In this document: in pieces, positions 30,809-38,692 of the stretch
Layout of the letters: each line of letters begins with the position of its first letter
Position numbering within the stretch: the first letter of the stretch is position 1
Source: Streptomyces sp. NRRL S-350
Lineage (GTDB): Bacteria > Actinomycetota > Actinomycetes > Streptomycetales > Streptomycetaceae
Assembly: GCF_000719705.1 (NCBI RefSeq)
Contig: NZ_JOHO01000078.1
Coordinates: 1 to 39,918, forward strand
DNA length: 39,918 nucleotides
Reading direction: 5' to 3'
The notes under the pieces: generated by a model
Databases searched by the model: none
Told to the model about the DNA's origin: nothing
The model's input: only the letters and a program-made list of their open reading frames with translations
Program-made: the position numbers and the translations under genes

Positions 30809-31405
30809 TCACCCGGTGTCCCGCCGCCCGGTGAGGGCGAGCAGCCGGGTCTGCGGGGCCGCGTCCTGGGCGACCGGCAGCGGCGGGTCGAAGATCCCGC
30901 TGCCGGAGAGGTCGCCGTAGCCGCTGATCTCACCGAGTGCGAAGTCGACGAGGTCGGCGGGGAGCCGGGTGTGCCGTCCGATGCCCTGGGCGAGGTCCCA
31001 GCTGTGGATGACGAGGTCGGTGGTGAGCTGGTCCAGGTAGTACTGGCCGGAGACGTCGCCGAAGGAGAGGTGGACGGTCAGTTCGGTGGCGCCGGGGACG
31101 GCCCAGGCCTCGCGGGCGGCCTCGGCGGCGTCGGTCCAGGCGGCGACCGGGTCCGCGCCGACCACGTCGCCGTCGAAGCGGCCGCCGACCTCGCCGATGG
31201 TGGCGCCCATGAGCAGCTCGGGCACCCAGAGCTGCTCGCCGGTGAGGTGGTTGACCAGGTCGCGGACGGACCAGTCGGTGCACGGGGTGGGGGAGTCCCA
31301 CTGGTCCGGGGCGATCAGCCGGACGCGTTCGCCGAAGGCGGCCAGGGCTTCGGGGTACGGGGTGCCGGTGCGTGCCGCCCGCTGGTGTTGCCTGCGTTGA
31401 GCCAT
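30809..31405 (-). CDS. TIGR03086-type mycothiol-dependent isomerase-like protein
   Basis: 198 residues with PYPEALAAFGERVRLIAPDQWDSPTPCTDWSVRDLVNHLTGEQLWVPELLMG, the typical N-terminus with the first conserved His (VNHLTGE), and DQLTTDLVIHSWDLAQGIGRHTRLPADLVDFAL with the second (HSWDLA). This is the TIGR03086 branch of mycothiol-dependent maleylpyruvate isomerase-like enzymes; the substrate is not known. GGGTGAGGAC precedes the ATG. It diverges from DoxX, and its start lies 55 bp from the MarR-type operator at 31460, the same geometry as the dioxygenase gene at 8581. Confidence 0.88.
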   Translation of the reverse strand: MAQRRQHQRAARTGTPYPEALAAFGERVRLIAPDQWDSPTPCTDWSVRDLVNHLTGEQLWVPELLMGATIGEVGGRFDGDVVGADPVAAWTDAAEAAREAWAVPGATELTVHLSFGDVSGQYYLDQLTTDLVIHSWDLAQGIGRHTRLPADLVDFALGEISGYGDLSGSGIFDPPLPVAQDAAPQTRLLALTGRRDTG

Positions 31406-31459
31406 GTCCTCACCCTGCCCCAGCCGGGGCGCGGGCCGCTAGTTGCCCACGAACCGTCA

Positions 31460-31476
31460 GTTGTTCAAATTCGAAC
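31460..31476. promoter_or_regulatory. MarR-type operator 3 (isomerase-like side)
   Basis: GTTGTTCAAATTCGAAC is identical over all 17 bases to the reverse complement of 8675-8691. It lies 55 bp upstream of the minus-strand TIGR03086-type gene. Confidence 0.85.
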
Positions 31477-31502
31477 TCCAGGGTACCGTCGGAGCAGCGG
31501 CC

Positions 31503-31518
31503 TGTTCAACGTTGAACA
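31503..31518. promoter_or_regulatory. MarR-type operator 4 (DoxX side)
   Basis: TGTTCAACGTTGAACA is a perfect 16-bp palindrome with the same GTTCAA/TTGAAC arms as the sites at 8635 and 31460. Its centre is 41 bp from operator 3. Confidence 0.8.
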
Positions 31519-31616
31519 ATGATGTCAGGATCATGACTCCTCGGTGCCGCACCACCAGAACCCCTTCACATCGGCTCAGGCCGATGACGACCGACCCTCG
31601 ATCGATGGAGACGCGC

Positions 31617-32186
31617 ATGCCGAGCAGCAGCCCGAGCACGACCGCCGCCACCAGTCCCGCCGCCCGCCCGTCCGGGGAGACCTCCGGGCTGGCGGCCACC
31701 CCGCACGCCTATGACGCCGGGCTCCTGCTCCTGCGCCTGGCCCTCGGCCTGACCATGGCCGTCCACGGCAGCCAGAAGCTGTTCGGCTGGTTCGGCGGCG
31801 GCGGGATCGACGGCACCGGTCACTTCTTCACCATGAGCGGCTACCCGGCCGGGAACGTCATGGCCGTGGTGGCCGGCCTCACCGAGACGCTGGGCGGACT
31901 CGCCCTCGCCGTAGGCCTGTTGACGCCGCTGGCGGGGGCCGCGGTGGTCGGCACGATGGTCAACGCGATCGCGGTCACCTGGGACGGCGGCTTCTTCGCC
32001 CCGAAGGGCTTCGAGTTCGCGCTGCTGCTGGCGGCCGGCGCGGCCGCGCTCGCGCTGACCGGCCCCGGCCGTTACGCGGTGGACCGCTTCCTGCCGGTGG
32101 TGCGGTCGCACCGGCTGGCGTACGGCGCGGCGGCCGTCGTGCTCGGCCTCGTGACTGCGGGTGTGACCCTGCTGCTGCGCAAGTAG
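31617..32186 (+). CDS. DoxX family membrane protein
   Basis: 189 residues. A Ser/Thr/Pro-rich cytoplasmic N-terminus (1-38) precedes four membrane segments: LLLLRLALGLTMAVHGSQKLFGWFGGGGIDG (about 40-70, the DoxX hallmark RLALG...HGxQKLFGWFGG), NVMAVVAGLTETLGGLALAVGLLTPLAG, FALLLAAGAAALALTG and AYGAAAVVLGLVTAGVTLL. DoxX proteins take part in quinone and thiol redox stress responses in other bacteria (MhqP and CatD in Bacillus are relatives). ATG 31617 has GGAG at 8 nt; other ATGs lie 12, 33 and 84 nt upstream. MarR-type operators are in the promoter. Confidence 0.9.
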   Translation: MPSSSPSTTAATSPAARPSGETSGLAATPHAYDAGLLLLRLALGLTMAVHGSQKLFGWFGGGGIDGTGHFFTMSGYPAGNVMAVVAGLTETLGGLALAVGLLTPLAGAAVVGTMVNAIAVTWDGGFFAPKGFEFALLLAAGAAALALTGPGRYAVDRFLPVVRSHRLAYGAAAVVLGLVTAGVTLLLRK

Positions 32187-32215
32187 CCTGTACGCGCGGG
32201 CAACCGGCCCTCGGA

Positions 32216-32248
32216 GAGGCCGTGGTGACGGACCGTCACCACGGCCTC
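32216..32248. terminator. Strong hairpin after DoxX
   Basis: gaggccgtggtgacgg (32216-32231) and its exact complement ccgtcaccacggcctc (32233-32248) are separated by a single A, giving about 14 usable base pairs. It begins 30 nt after the DoxX stop. A weak tttcct follows. Probable terminator. Confidence 0.75.
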
Positions 32249-32305
32249 CGTGCGTTTCCTCCCGCGAACCGAGCGCAGCCCTGAGGGTTCCCAAGGCCAT
32301 GTGAT

Positions 32306-32328
32306 GTGTGCCATGGTACATGTCACAC
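32306..32328. promoter_or_regulatory. 23-bp palindromic element upstream of collagenase
   Basis: GTGTG-n-CATG-nnn-CATG-n-CACAC (32306-32328) is a symmetric two-part inverted repeat about 113 bp upstream of the collagenase start. Candidate operator; regulator unknown. Confidence 0.55.
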
Positions 32329-32440
32329 TCCCCACCGTGTCCCCGGCGGAACCGCCCCACGCGGCCCGCCGCCAACGGTCCTCGATCCCCCCACCGGCCG
32401 CGCCCCAACCCGCGGCCGACGACGGCCCGGAGGCCCCCAC

Positions 32441-34720
32441 GTGAGTCCCGCGCGTTTGCTGCGACTCCCGCAGCTGGCACGATTGTTGACGCTCGTCCTG
32501 TCCTTGTTCCTGGCGGCGGGCCTCTTCGCCCCGCAGAGCCAGGCCGCCCCCACCGCCCACGGCGGTGCGCCCACCCCCGCCACGCCTGCCGGGCCGGCGC
32601 CGCAGCCCGCCACCGGCACCCCCGAACGCGGCGACGGCGCACGCCAGTTCGCATCCGCCGACCAACGGGCCCCGATCCCCTTGGACACCCGCCCGGCCGA
32701 GGCCCGGCCGACCGCCGACTCCCTCCGTCCCGGTGCTGCGGCCGAACAGGCGTGCACCACCGGCGACTTCACCGGTCGGACCGGAAGCGACCTGGTCCAG
32801 CACATCAAGGCCGCCGACGTCCAGTGCATCAACTCCCTCTTCCAGCTCACCGGCGGCGACGCGCGGGGCGCGTTCCGCGAGGAGCAGATGACCACCGTGG
32901 CGTACGCGCTGCGCGACGCGGCGGGCAGCTACCCGGGTGACGACTCCACCTCCGTCGAGCAGTTGGCGCTCTACCTGCGCGCGGGCTACTTCGCGCAGTG
33001 GTACCATAAGGACGACGTCGGCCCGTACGGCACCACCCTGCAGACCGCGATCCGCTCCGGGCTGGACGCGTTCTTCGGCAGCGCGCACTCGCACGACGTC
33101 GTCGCGGGCAACGCGCCCGTCCTGGGCGAGGCCGTCACCCTGATCGACAGCGCGCAGGAGAACGTCCGCTACCTGCCGGTGGTCAAGCGGCTGCTGACCG
33201 ACTACGACAGCGCGACCTGGAACCCGGCCGGCATGGCCTGGTCGGTCAACCCGGTGTTCACCGTGCTGTTCCGCGGCCACCAGGTGGCCGGCTTCGACAC
33301 GGCCGTCGAGGCCGACCCCAGCCTGCTGGACGCCCTCTCCGGCTTCGCGACCCGCAACAACGCCCTGCTCGGCGGCGACTTCGGCGTACTGGTCTACAAC
33401 GCGACCAAGGAGCTGGGCCGCTTCCTGAAGGACACGGCGCTCCAGGCCAAGGTCCGTCCGCTCGCCAAGGCGCTGGTCGACAAGGCCGCCCCGAACGGCC
33501 GCACCGTCTTCCAGTGGGCCGCGGTCGCCGAGGCGGTCGGCTACTACGACGCCGGCAACTGCTCGTACTACGGCACCTGCAACGCCGCCGACCAGCTCAA
33601 GTCCGGTGTGCTGACGGTGACCCACACCTGCAGCGCGAGCATCAAGCTGATCGCGCAGGCGCTGGACAGCACCCAGCTGGGCGCCACCTGCACCAGCCTG
33701 AACGGCCAGGACGCCTTCTTCCACTCGGTGGTCAAGGACAAGGGCCCGGTCAAGGACGACGGGAACACCGGCATCGAGGTCGTGGTCTTCCACTCCTCGC
33801 TGGACTACCAGGTGCTGGCGGCCGCGATCTACGGCATCGACACCAACAACGGCGGCATGTACCTGGAGGGCGACCCGACCGCGGTCGGCAACCAGCCGCG
33901 CTTCCTCTGCTACGAGGCCGAGTGGGCCCGCCCGTCCTTCGAGATCTGGAACCTCAACCACGAGTACACCCACTACCTCGACGGCCGGTTCGACATGTAC
34001 GGCGACTTCAACGCCGGCATGACCACCCCGACCGTCTGGTGGGTCGAGGGCTTCGCCGAGTACGTCTCCTACTCGTACCGGAAGGTGAGCAACGACGCCG
34101 CCATCGCGGCCGCCGCCCGGCACGTCTACAAGCTGAGCGACCTCTTCGACACCGTCTACGGCGACCAGGACCGCGTCTACCGCTGGGGCTACCTCGCCGT
34201 CCGCTACATGCTGGAGCAGCACCGCGCCGACACCGACGCGGTCCTCGCCGACTACCGGGTGGGCGACTGGGCCGGCGCCCGCACCCTGCTGAAGACCACC
34301 ATCGGCACCCGGTACGACGCCGACTTCGACAGCTGGCTGACCAAGTGCGCGAACGGCGCCTGTGCCACCGGCCCGACCGTCCCGCAGGTGCCGGAGTGCA
34401 CCGCCGCCGACCCCCGGCAGCTGGACGCCGGCTGCGGCCGCAGCAACGTCGCGGCCACCACGGGCAACTACGCGCACTTCTACCTCCTGGTGCCGGCCGG
34501 CACCAAGCAGGTGAAGATCACCACCAGTGGCGGCACCGGCAACGGCGACCTCTACTACAACCCGAGCGGTTGGGCGTACACCAATGCGAACGCGGCCCGC
34601 TCGACCGGCCCGGACAACTCGGAGACGCTGACCGTGACCGACCCGCCGGCCGGCTACGTCTACTTCAGCCTCTACGCCCAGCAGGGCTTCGGCGGGGTGA
34701 GCGTCACGAGCGAGATGTGA
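32441..34720 (+). CDS. Secreted M9 family collagenase
   Basis: 759 residues from GTG 32441, with GGAGG 10 nt upstream. A Sec signal peptide spans about 1-38 (LARLLTLVLSLFLAAGLFAPQSQA), then a low-complexity Thr/Pro/Ala region. The M9 N-terminal activator-type domain starts at DFTGRTGSDLVQHIKAADVQCINSLF (about 110-400). The catalytic domain carries the zinc motif HEYTH (His507-Glu508-His511) followed about 30 residues later by WWVEGFAEYVSY with the third ligand Glu. A C-terminal pre-peptidase (PPC) domain ends the protein (about 650-759). The enzyme would cleave collagen or gelatin outside the cell. No PKD repeat is seen between catalytic and PPC domains. Confidence 0.93.
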   Translation: MSPARLLRLPQLARLLTLVLSLFLAAGLFAPQSQAAPTAHGGAPTPATPAGPAPQPATGTPERGDGARQFASADQRAPIPLDTRPAEARPTADSLRPGAAAEQACTTGDFTGRTGSDLVQHIKAADVQCINSLFQLTGGDARGAFREEQMTTVAYALRDAAGSYPGDDSTSVEQLALYLRAGYFAQWYHKDDVGPYGTTLQTAIRSGLDAFFGSAHSHDVVAGNAPVLGEAVTLIDSAQENVRYLPVVKRLLTDYDSATWNPAGMAWSVNPVFTVLFRGHQVAGFDTAVEADPSLLDALSGFATRNNALLGGDFGVLVYNATKELGRFLKDTALQAKVRPLAKALVDKAAPNGRTVFQWAAVAEAVGYYDAGNCSYYGTCNAADQLKSGVLTVTHTCSASIKLIAQALDSTQLGATCTSLNGQDAFFHSVVKDKGPVKDDGNTGIEVVVFHSSLDYQVLAAAIYGIDTNNGGMYLEGDPTAVGNQPRFLCYEAEWARPSFEIWNLNHEYTHYLDGRFDMYGDFNAGMTTPTVWWVEGFAEYVSYSYRKVSNDAAIAAAARHVYKLSDLFDTVYGDQDRVYRWGYLAVRYMLEQHRADTDAVLADYRVGDWAGARTLLKTTIGTRYDADFDSWLTKCANGACATGPTVPQVPECTAADPRQLDAGCGRSNVAATTGNYAHFYLLVPAGTKQVKITTSGGTGNGDLYYNPSGWAYTNANAARSTGPDNSETLTVTDPPAGYVYFSLYAQQGFGGVSVTSEM

Positions 34721-34728
34721 GCCGAGCA

Positions 34729-34749
34729 CCCGGCCGACGGTCGGGTGAC
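34729..34749. terminator. Hairpin between collagenase and phosphatase genes
   Basis: cacccggccgacggtcgggtg folds into a 9-bp stem (one G-T pair) with a GAC loop, 9 nt past the collagenase stop codon. The remaining 94 nt to the phosphatase stop are GC-rich with further short inverted repeats. Confidence 0.55.
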
Positions 34750-34843
34750 CGCCCCGGCGGAGCGCTCCGGCGCCCCGCCGGGGCGGATCCGTGCGCCCGG
34801 GGCGGCCGTGAGCCCGGGGCGGGTCCGCGCGCCCGTAAGGCGG

Positions 34844-35605
34844 CTACGCCCCGATCCGCACCAGCGCCAGGGTGATGTTGTCCGGACCGCCCGCCTCGAT
34901 CGCCGCCCGCCACAGCTCGAACGCGGCCTTGCCGTCGGAGCGCTCGGCCCCTTCATACGGCCGGGCCAGCAGTTCGGCCAGTTCCTCCTCGGGCACCGGG
35001 TCGGTCAGGCCGTCGCTGCACACCAGGTACCGGTCGCCGGCGGCCAGCGGGGCGGTCCGGAGGTGCGGTTCGACGAAGGTGAGCCCCAGTGAGCCGCCCA
35101 GCGTCTGGGTGACCACCGAGGTGGTGCGCCGCCCGGGCGGCAGCGGCGGGCTGTCGTCCACGCTCACCCGGCTCAGCCCGTCCCCGGTGATCCGGTAGAC
35201 CCGGCTGTCGCCGACGTTGAAGGCCAGGGCCCGTTCGGGCAGCAGCACCAGCCCGGCGACGGTGGTGCCCATCGCGGCGAGCTCCGGCTCCTCGGCGGCG
35301 GCCGCGTAGACGGCCCGGTTGCACTCCTGCAGTTCCTCCCGGACGGCATCCTCGTCGCCCAGCCCGCCTCCGTGGGCGGCGAGCCGGCGGGCGACCAGGG
35401 CGCTGGCGACCTCGCCGCCGGGGTGGCCGCCGAGGCCGTCGGCGACCGCGACCACGCAGGGCGGTCCGAGCGGGAAGAGCAGGGTCTGCGGGTTGGTGGT
35501 CACGGTGGCGCAGAGCGTCCACGGCCCGACCGTGAGGCTGTCCTCGTTGTGCTCCCGCACCAGGCCCTCGTGGCTCAGCGCGCTCACCGCGATGTACGGC
35601 GCCAT
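34844..35605 (-). CDS. PP2C-type serine/threonine protein phosphatase
   Basis: 253 residues with PP2C metal motifs: HEGLVREHNEDSL (about 11-23), VVAVADGLGGHPGGEVAS (about 50-67), AAMGTTVAGLVLL, AFNVGDSRVYRI, YLVCSDGLTD (about 193-202) and AGGPDNITLALV near the C-terminus. It removes phosphate from Ser/Thr residues, probably opposing a PknA/PknB-like kinase; no kinase gene is in the window. The ATG at 35605 lacks a strong ribosome binding site. It diverges from the LLM flavoprotein gene with 126 bp between starts. Confidence 0.92.
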   Translation of the reverse strand: MAPYIAVSALSHEGLVREHNEDSLTVGPWTLCATVTTNPQTLLFPLGPPCVVAVADGLGGHPGGEVASALVARRLAAHGGGLGDEDAVREELQECNRAVYAAAAEEPELAAMGTTVAGLVLLPERALAFNVGDSRVYRITGDGLSRVSVDDSPPLPPGRRTTSVVTQTLGGSLGLTFVEPHLRTAPLAAGDRYLVCSDGLTDPVPEEELAELLARPYEGAERSDGKAAFELWRAAIEAGGPDNITLALVRIGA

Positions 35606-35731
35606 CGTTCCGCCGCCCTTCCGGAGCCCCTCGTCGTCGACGTCCCGTCTTCCATTGTCGGCGGGAATAGTCGGCCGCACCCGACTGCTAGGATGGTTGA
35701 AAGTTGGACTACCTGGGACGTGGTGAGCAGC

Positions 35732-36835
35732 ATGCAGTTCGGAATCTTCTCCGTCGGCGACGTGACGACCGACCCCACCACCGGCCGCACCCCGAGCGAA
35801 CACGAGCGGATCAAGGCCATGGTGGCCATCGCCCGCAAGGCCGAGGAGGTCGGCCTGGACGTCTTCGCGACCGGCGAGCACCACAACCGGCCGTTCGTCC
35901 CGTCCTCGCCGACGACCATGCTCGGCTACGTCGCCGCGCAGACCGACCGCCTCATCCTCTCCACCTCGACCACCCTGATCACCACCAACGACCCGGTGAA
36001 GATCGCCGAGGACTTCGCGATGCTGCAGCACCTCGCCGAGGGCCGGGTGGACCTCATGATGGGCCGCGGCAACACCGGCCCCGTCTACCCCTGGTTCGGC
36101 AAGGACATCCGCCAGGGCATCCCGCTCGCGATCGAGAACTACGCGCTGCTGCACCGGCTGTGGCGCGAGGAGGTCGTGGACTGGGAGGGCCGCTTCCGCA
36201 CCCCGCTGCAGGGCTTCACCTCCACCCCGCGCCCGCTGGACGACGTCCCGCCGTTCGTCTGGCACGGCTCGATCCGCAGCCCCGAGATCGCCGAACAGGC
36301 CGCCTACTACGGGGACGGCTTCTTCGCGAACAACATCTTCTGGCCCAAGGAGCACTTCCGGAAGCTCGTCGACCTCTACCGCCGGCGCTACGCCCACTAC
36401 GGCCACGGCACGCCCGAGCAGGCGATCGTCGGCCTCGGCGGGCAGGTGTTCATGCGGAAGAACTCCCAGGACGCGGTGCGCGAGTTCCGCCCGTACTTCG
36501 ACAACGCGCCGGTCTACGGGCACGGTCCGTCGCTGGAGGAGTTCACCGAGCAGACCCCGCTGACCGTCGGCAGCCCGCAGGAGGTCATCGAGAAGACCCT
36601 GACCTTCCGCGAGACCTTCGGCGACTACCAGCGCCAGCTGTTCCTGATGGACCACGCCGGCCTGCCGCTGAAGACGGTCCTGGAGCAGCTCGACCTGCTC
36701 GGCGAGGAGGTCGTGCCGGTGCTGCGCGAGGAGTTCGCCAAGGGCCGCCCGGCCGACGTGCCGGAGGGGCCGACCCACACCGCGCTGGTCGCGGCCCGGG
36801 ACGAGAACGAGACGAAGGCGGAGGTGGCCAAGTGA
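35732..36835 (+). CDS. LLM class flavin-dependent oxidoreductase, CE1758 family
   Basis: 367 residues. Luciferase-like monooxygenase fold: MQFGIFSVGDVTTDPTTGRTPSEHERIKAMVAIARKAEEVGLDVFATGEHHNRPF, then SSPTTMLGYVAAQTDRLILSTSTTLITTNDPVKIAEDFAMLQHLAEGRVDLMMGRGN (FMN phosphate region), HGSIRSPEIAEQAAYYGDGFFANNIFWP. The CE1758 subtype is recognised from its next gene, a CE1759-family FMN reductase whose GTG overlaps this stop (GTGA). The reductase supplies reduced flavin for an unidentified monooxygenation. The start was chosen for GGTGAGCAGC before the ATG. A -10-like TAGGAT lies at 35689-35694. Confidence 0.92.
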   Translation: MQFGIFSVGDVTTDPTTGRTPSEHERIKAMVAIARKAEEVGLDVFATGEHHNRPFVPSSPTTMLGYVAAQTDRLILSTSTTLITTNDPVKIAEDFAMLQHLAEGRVDLMMGRGNTGPVYPWFGKDIRQGIPLAIENYALLHRLWREEVVDWEGRFRTPLQGFTSTPRPLDDVPPFVWHGSIRSPEIAEQAAYYGDGFFANNIFWPKEHFRKLVDLYRRRYAHYGHGTPEQAIVGLGGQVFMRKNSQDAVREFRPYFDNAPVYGHGPSLEEFTEQTPLTVGSPQEVIEKTLTFRETFGDYQRQLFLMDHAGLPLKTVLEQLDLLGEEVVPVLREEFAKGRPADVPEGPTHTALVAARDENETKAEVAK

Positions 36836-37455
36836 CCGCGTACAAGCTGGCGGTGGTGAGCGCCGGACTGAGCAAGCCGTCCTCGACGCGCCTGCTGGCG
36901 GACCGGCTCGCCGAGTCGACCGTGCGCCGACTCGCCCCGGAGGGCCGGGAGGTGGAGGTCACCGTCGTCGAACTGCGGGACCTCGCCGTGGAGATCGCGA
37001 ACAACTTCGTCATCGGCTTCCCCGGCGCCGCACTGCGCGATGCGATCGGGGCGGTGACGGAGGCGGACGGCCTGATCGCGGTGACGCCGATCTTCACCGC
37101 CTCCTACAGCGGCCTGTTCAAGTCGTTCTTCGACGTGATCGACGACGACGCGCTCACCGGCAAGCCGGTGCTGATCGCCGCCACCGGCGGCACCCCCCGG
37201 CACTCGCTCGCCCTGGAGCACGCCGTCCGCCCGCTGTTCAGCTACCTGCGCGCGGTGGTGCTGCCGACCGCCGTCTACGCGGCCACCGACGACTGGGGCA
37301 CGACGGGCGACGGGCTCACCGACGGGCTGCCACGCCGGATCGACCGCGCGGCGGGCGAACTGGCGGGCCTGCTCGCCGGCCGGGCCCCGGCCGCCCCGGC
37401 GGTGCCCGAGCAGGTGGTCCCCTTCGCGGAGCAGCTGGCGGCCCTGCGGGCCTGA
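36832..37455 (+). CDS. CE1759 family NAD(P)H:FMN reductase
   Basis: 207 residues with flavodoxin-like NADPH-dependent FMN reductase features: LAVVSAGLSKPSSTRLLADRLAEST (phosphate-binding N-terminus), GLIAVTPIFTASYSGLFKSFFDVIDDDALTGKPVLIAATGGTPRHSLALEHAVRPLFSYL. GTG start overlaps the preceding LLM stop codon. It provides reduced FMN to its partner enzyme. A very strong hairpin begins 14 nt after its stop. Confidence 0.92.
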   Translation: MTAYKLAVVSAGLSKPSSTRLLADRLAESTVRRLAPEGREVEVTVVELRDLAVEIANNFVIGFPGAALRDAIGAVTEADGLIAVTPIFTASYSGLFKSFFDVIDDDALTGKPVLIAATGGTPRHSLALEHAVRPLFSYLRAVVLPTAVYAATDDWGTTGDGLTDGLPRRIDRAAGELAGLLAGRAPAAPAVPEQVVPFAEQLAALRA

Positions 37456-37468
37456 CCGGACCGCGCCC

Positions 37469-37522
37469 GCGCATTCGAATGGCCCCGCCGGACCACCGTC
37501 CGACGGGGCCATTCGAATGCGC
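37469..37522. terminator. 54-nt near-perfect hairpin (19-bp arms)
   Basis: Left arm gcgcattcgaatggccccg (37469-37487) and right arm cggggccattcgaatgcgc (37504-37522) are exact complements. The 16-nt centre folds further (cggac/gtccg around cacc). No T-tract follows. It lies between the FMN reductase stop and the DyP peroxidase start, so it most likely ends the flavin operon transcript, or insulates or processes the mRNA before the encapsulin operon. Confidence 0.85.
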
Positions 37523-37588
37523 GCCGACCGCGCCGAACCGTCCGCTGTGCGGTGTACTGGCCCGGGTGCCCCGAGGAGGTCCGAACGC

Positions 37589-38692
37589 ATGCATCCCGAA
37601 CCCCCGCCCGAACCGCAGGCCGAACCGCAGGCGGTGCTCTCCCCGCTGACCGGCGCGGCCGTCTTCCTGGTGCTCACCGTGCGGCCCGGCGGCGAGGACG
37701 CCGTCCGGGGCCTGCTGCCCGACCTCGCCGGGCTGCGCCGATCGGTCGGCTTCCGGGCCCCCGAGGGCGGCCTCACCTGCGTCACCGGCATCGGATCGGA
37801 GCTCTGGGACCGCCTCTTCGACGGCCCCCGGCCGGCCTCCCTGCACCCGTTCCAGGAGGTGGCCGGCACCCGGCACCTGGCCCCGAGCACCCCCGGCGAC
37901 CTGCTGCTGCACCTGCGGGCCGAGCGGATGGACCTCTGCTTCGAACTGGCCGGGCAGCTGACCGGGCGGCTCGCCGGAGCCGCCACCGTGGTCGACTCCG
38001 TCCAGGGCTTCAGGTACTTCGACGACCGGGACCTGCTCGGCTTCGTGGACGGCACCGAGAACCCCGAGGGCCGGGCCGCCGTGAGTGCCGCGCTGGTCGG
38101 CGCGGAGGACCCGGACTTCGCCGGCGCCAGCTACGTCGTCGTGCAGAAGTACCTGCACGACCTCGACAAGTGGAACGCACTGAGCGTCGAGGAGCAGGAG
38201 GGCGCGGTCGGCCGCACCAAGCTCACCGACATCGAGCTGGCCGACGACGCCAAGCCCGCCGACTCGCACGTGGCGCTCACCGTGATCACCGGGCCGGACG
38301 GCGAGGAGCGGAAGATCGTCCGCTTCAACATGGCGTTCGGGTCCTTCACCGGCGGCGGCGAGTTCGGCACCTACTTCATCGGCTACGCGCGCGACCCCGG
38401 GGTGACCGAGGAGATGCTGCGCAACATGTTCGTCGGCAACCCGCCCGGCACCACGGACCGGCTGCTCGACTTCTCCACCGCCGTCACCGGTTCGCTGTTC
38501 TTCGTCCCGACCGCCGACTTCCTCGACTCCCCGCCGCCGGCGCCGGGCGCCGCCGCGCCGGGCACCGCCGCGCCCGCCGAATCCGAGGCGCCCGCCGTGT
38601 CGGAGGCGCCCGCCGCGCCCGGCCCGGGCGACGGCTCGCTGGGCATCGGCAGCCTCAAGCAGACGACCCCCCGAACAGGACCCCGCGCATGA
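37589..38692 (+). CDS. Dyp-type heme peroxidase with encapsulin-targeting peptide
   Basis: 367 residues. Heme peroxidase motifs: LLGFVDGTENPEG (GxxDG, about 149-161), PADSHVALTVITG (proximal His about 224), ERKIVRFNMAFGSF (distal Arg), and TEEMLRNMFVGNPPGTTDRLLDF. Residues about 310-355 are a Pro/Ala/Glu-rich linker, followed by DGSLGIGSLKQ near the C-terminus, matching the cargo-loading peptide that places DyP proteins inside encapsulin shells. ATG 37589 follows GAGGAGGT. The stop overlaps the encapsulin ATG (ATGA). Substrates are typically dyes and aromatic compounds in vitro; the natural one is unknown. Confidence 0.95.
   Translation: MHPEPPPEPQAEPQAVLSPLTGAAVFLVLTVRPGGEDAVRGLLPDLAGLRRSVGFRAPEGGLTCVTGIGSELWDRLFDGPRPASLHPFQEVAGTRHLAPSTPGDLLLHLRAERMDLCFELAGQLTGRLAGAATVVDSVQGFRYFDDRDLLGFVDGTENPEGRAAVSAALVGAEDPDFAGASYVVVQKYLHDLDKWNALSVEEQEGAVGRTKLTDIELADDAKPADSHVALTVITGPDGEERKIVRFNMAFGSFTGGGEFGTYFIGYARDPGVTEEMLRNMFVGNPPGTTDRLLDFSTAVTGSLFFVPTADFLDSPPPAPGAAAPGTAAPAESEAPAVSEAPAAPGPGDGSLGIGSLKQTTPRTGPRA

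Noticed and set aside
37469..37522. MarR-type operator because of ATTCGAAT
   Set aside because: It lacks the GTTC/GAAC arms and sits in a long RNA-type hairpin after a stop codon.
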